Shown here: positions 63,202 to 64,000 of the stretch, piece after piece | Position numbering within the stretch: position 1 is the first letter of the stretch | Layout: each line of letters starts with the position of its first letter | DNA from: Neptunitalea chrysea | GTDB lineage: Bacteria; Bacteroidota; Bacteroidia; Flavobacteriales; Flavobacteriaceae | Direction: 5' to 3' | DNA: 64,000 bases | Assembly: GCF_027924145.1 (NCBI RefSeq) | Contig: NZ_BRVP01000013.1 | Span: forward strand, 57,118 to 121,117 | Notes under the pieces: generated by a model | The model's input: the letters and a program-made list of their open reading frames with translations, nothing else | What the model was told of the DNA's origin: nothing | Database searches by the model: none | Position numbers and translations under genes: made by a program

Positions 63202-63665
63202 CGTCATGCTGGATTTATTTCAGCATCTCACAAGTAGCTCACGTACTGTTAGGCTCACTCAGATGCGACCCTGAACAAATTTCAGGGTGACGGTATGGGC
63301 TTCAGTCCGTCATGCTGGATTTATTTCAGCATCTCACAAGTAGCTCACGTACTGTTTGACTCACTCAGATGCGACCCTGAACTAAATTCAGGGAGACGGT
63401 ATGGGTGGGCTTTTACCCGTCATGCTGAACTCGATTCAGGATCTCACAATTTGCTCACGTACTGATTGGCTCACTCAGATGCGACCCTGAACAAATTTCA
63501 GGGAGACGGTATGGGTTTTTACTCGTCATGCTGAACTCGATTCAGGATCTCACAAGTAGCTCACGTACTGTTTGACTCACTCAGATGCGACCCTGAACTA
63601 AATTCAGGGAGACGGTATGGGCTTTAGTCCGTCATGCTGGATTTATTTCCGCATCGCACAATTTG
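63202..63665 (-). repeat. Tandem array of composite two-hairpin repeats, ~106-bp period
   Basis: Unit starts (CGTCATGCTG) at 63202, 63308, 63418, 63524 and, truncated, 63630. Each unit has a first stem (ATGCTGGATTT..TTCAGCAT type), a spacer (CACAAGTAGCTCACGTACTG..CTCACTCAGATGCGA) and a second stem (CCCTGAACTAAATTCAGGG), ending GACGGTATGGGC. The array is the reverse complement of the units at 45790-46040. The 63148-63201 stretch repeats the GAGTTGAAAGTTGCTGG block also found at 45745. Confidence 0.85.
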
Positions 63666-63666
63666 C

Positions 63667-63906
63667 TCACATGTTGTTAGGCTTACACCGATTTTTTCTA
63701 AAAAGCAACTCTTCAAAATGACTTCTGGGGGGTAAGGTAAAATCCAGAGCGTGGTTTGTTACGGTTAGCGGGCAAAACGATTTTCCGAAGGCTTGAGTTT
63801 GTACACTATTTTCTATAACAATATGCTCATCTTTATTAATGATGTATGTGCGTTTAACGTTTTCAACGGCTGTTTTGTGTGCAATTATAAGAACTGGTTT
63901 CACCAT
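63667..63906 (-). CDS. Possible small protein at the window edge
   Basis: 79 codons from an ATG at 63906 preceded by AAAAAAAG. The sequence is mixed: MVKPVLIIAHKTAVENV, then NKDEHIVIENSVQTQAF and FTLPPRSHFEELLFRKN. No domain or signal is recognised. Its 3' end touches the repeat array. The opposite strand also has a 64-codon frame; neither is compelling. Sequence beyond the window would help decide. Confidence 0.35.
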   Translation of the reverse strand: MVKPVLIIAHKTAVENVKRTYIINKDEHIVIENSVQTQAFGKSFCPLTVTNHALDFTLPPRSHFEELLFRKNRCKPNNM

Positions 63907-64000
63907 TCTTTTTTTCAGTACAATTTACCTTCCCTTGTCACTTCTAATTACACAATTAGCGCATCTTTATTGGCATGCAAAAAATGACAAATTTTCATAT

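Noticed and set aside
63202..63665. CRISPR-like tandem array
   Set aside because: The unit is ~106 bp with two hairpins and near-identical content throughout; there are no short constant repeats with unique spacers and no cas genes nearby.
63793..63987. 64-codon plus-strand frame at the window end
   Set aside because: Aromatic-rich, no ribosome-binding site, and overlapping a slightly better minus-strand frame; neither is well supported.

Overview
The window reads as a low-GC member of the Bacteroidota, most likely class Flavobacteriia. The signs are promoters of the TTG / TAnnTTTG type (for example 3029-3059 and 39831-39860), many small secreted proteins and lipoproteins, DUF3857, DUF2141 and DUF2306 proteins, AraC regulators with membrane-embedded N-termini, and a SusC-like outer-membrane barrel. 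No tRNA or rRNA gene was seen.

Region 1 (1-26.4 kb) is chromosomal background, mostly on the minus strand: DUF3857/transglutaminase proteins, an rRNA pseudouridine synthase with its own promoter and terminator, signal peptidase II, a VanW-glycosyltransferase fusion, an MBOAT O-acyltransferase with an SGNH-like partner, a signal peptidase I homologue that lacks the catalytic lysine, and a run of lipoproteins. Within it, 4.3-9.5 kb is an accessory patch. Its small genes end inside long imperfect hairpins bounded by CACACAAC / GTTGTGTG, which resemble integron attC sites. A 915-bp IS5-type element there has split a CPBP protease gene, and the original gene can be reconstructed across the 3-bp target duplication.

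Region 2 (26.4-55.6 kb) is a plus-strand virion cluster: terminase small and large subunits, tail proteins, tape measure, head protease/scaffold, capsid, tail tube, portal, connector, fibre, holin, M15 endolysin and an overlapping spanin-like pair. I see no integrase, repressor gene, excisionase or replication gene. The head genes lie downstream of the tape measure, and almost every long gap carries dispersed hairpin repeats. Between tape measure and head genes sits cargo: a minus-strand operon of an MVL-family mannan-binding lectin and a GH18-like protein, then an island flanked by 74-bp direct repeats that holds a PIN-domain membrane protein and a pentapeptide-repeat membrane protein. A domesticated phage or gene-transfer-agent-like element fits this best; an old defective prophage is the main alternative.

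Region 3 (55.7-63.1 kb) is a two-gene operon. The first gene encodes a SusC-like beta-barrel from which the plug domain is missing. The second, 4 bp downstream, encodes an alpha-2-macroglobulin with an intact thioester motif and, in its middle, a complete TonB-box/plug domain. The plug has apparently moved from receptor to protease trap, which suggests a two-part outer-membrane machine. The window ends in a ~106-bp tandem array of the same composite hairpin repeat that fills the virion-cluster gaps.
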